Under the pieces are notes generated by a model, which had not been told where the DNA came from, made no database searches, and was given only the letters and a program-made list of their open reading frames with translations. A stretch of 64,000 nucleotides of DNA from Branchiostoma belcheri (lineage: Eukaryota > Chordata > Leptocardii > Amphioxiformes > Branchiostomatidae). Position 1 is the first letter of the stretch; each line of letters starts with the position of its first letter. Below, piece by piece: positions 63,190-64,000 of this stretch. The stretch lies in assembly GCF_001625305.1 (NCBI RefSeq), contig NW_017804209.1, positions 1,352,547-1,416,546 on the forward strand. The letters run 5' to 3'. The position numbers and the translations under genes were made by a program.

Positions 63190-63460
63190 GTAGCCTCCAT
63201 AGCATGCCAAACACTGGGGGTTTTGGGAGGGGGGTGTCTTCATGGTCTTTGGGAGCTTTAATGTGCTATTTTCTGATTGCATATAGACAACGCCCTCACC
63301 CTCGACCTTGTTGAAAAGCGGTCATATGTATGTACCGAACAAGCTTTCGAGTTTAAATAAAGGCTTACTACTACTACTACTACTACTACATAGCCGGCCT
63401 GAATCAGAAATCAGCCGAAGACCTCCAAACCCCCAATTCTTTAAGGCTGCTACGGAGGCT
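63190..63460. mobile_element. foldback element, copy of the 7190 family
   Basis: CATAGCATGCCAAACACTGG then GGGTTTTGGGAGGG on the left, and CCGAAGACCTCCAAACCCCC with GCTGCTACGGAGGCTAG on the right. It contains a (CTA)n run at 63368-63389. Confidence 0.7.
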
Positions 63461-63474
63461 AGGAAGGACGTAGT

Positions 63475-63560
63475 GTCCAGCAGACTCTTTTTGCAGGCTG
63501 AATAAATCGTAGAAATCGGCCTAAAAAAGGGCATTTAATTAGCCAAAGAAGTTTCCCGGC
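63475..63560. mobile_element. foldback half-copy (TAGAAATCGGCC family)
   Basis: TTTTTGCAGGCTGAATAAAT then CGTAGAAATCGGCCTAAAA, as at 29880 and 26560. Confidence 0.6.
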
Positions 63561-63689
63561 CATCGAGGGTCCAATTGGCCTGCGCGGATTTTTGGAAGGC
63601 ACGCGGCGCGGTTGGAGCTAGCTATATCACACCGAACGACTTGTTACACTCAATCTTTGCACATTTCATTGCGGGAGTTGTTTAAAGCT

Positions 63690-63765
63690 TTCTTATGATG
63701 ATGCCCCAACTGTGCTTGGTGGCAACGAGCTCCACTCTAGGATAGTTCTTGGGAAATACGAGTTT
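63690..63765. repeat. copy of the 49670 interspersed repeat
   Basis: GCCCCAACTGTGCTTGGTGG and AACGAGCTCCACTCTAGGAT match 49678-49730. The remaining bases to 64000 show no gene. Confidence 0.6.
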
Positions 63766-64000
63766 CATCTTGATATTATCCTGTCTGCTCCGCAGGCTTC
63801 ATGTCAATTTAATCAAAATATAGTCATTAGCTACCCACAATTTCTACCCTTTGCTTGCATTTGCCAACATTGGCTAACGCGAAGTTGCTTACAGTTCTCT
63901 GCATTTTGGGCCAGGCAGTACCTAAAAAGAAGAAGAAGAAAAGTACAAAGAGGTCATGCACCTGTTTCTAGTCCAGAGTTGATATTTGGGAGAGACGTTA

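Overview
The window reads as nuclear DNA of an invertebrate deuterostome, most probably a lancelet (Branchiostoma). The exons are vertebrate-like, the GT-AG introns are short, and foldback elements, tRNA-type SINEs, CR1/L2-like LINE tails and Penelope-type repeats are very dense. There are no bacterial operons, no CRISPR array and no convincing stand-alone tRNA or rRNA gene. The species call is an inference. All multi-exon models below were built by hand from ORF frames, splice sites and phase agreement.

Layout. (1) 202-20179 (+): the 3' two thirds of an ACSS3-type short/medium-chain acyl-CoA synthetase gene, with two alternative last exons. (2) 8608-11837 (-): an orphan class A GPCR in four coding exons, nested antisense inside intron 7 of ACSS3. 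(3) 22729-32518 (-): a complete 12-exon Cys-loop (5-HT3/ZAC-like) receptor subunit. (4) 34.6-36.1 kb: a 5'-truncated LINE, surrounded by repeats. (5) 38192-39721 (-): a three-exon secreted precursor (188 aa) with one parathyroid-hormone/PTHrP-like peptide directly after a furin site. (6) 42.7-42.9 kb (+): an isolated candidate exon next to a CACGTG tandem repeat. (7) 56499-59542 (-), with a non-coding first exon and TATA box near 61.9 kb: a 548-aa secreted precursor carrying 12 tandem copies of a ~31-residue helical peptide, most separated by KR/RKKR sites. Its residues line up without gaps with the single-copy peptide of locus 5 and with PTH. The remainder is intronic or intergenic and is mostly repeats.

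The most interesting content is the pair of linked, same-strand peptide precursors at 38-40 kb and 56-62 kb. Both encode a signal peptide and then Q-x-E peptides after dibasic sites, with a shared R..(3)..L..LL pattern matching PTH positions R20, L24 and L27/L28. The single-copy locus keeps the Trp at PTH position 23; the 12-copy locus has Arg there. I propose a lancelet PTH-type hormone cluster in which one member became a polyprotein.

Two other patterns recur. Many interspersed repeats carry hammerhead-ribozyme-like cores (CTGANGA, stem II hairpin, GAAA, minimal self-complementary helix III, short stem I). They fall into at least four sequence families and occur with the remnant of a Penelope-like ORF. 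Also, the 3' end of an exon together with its splice donor has been duplicated into the following intron at five exons of two unrelated genes (ACSS3 exons 3, 6 and 12; the Cys-loop gene exons 9 and 11).
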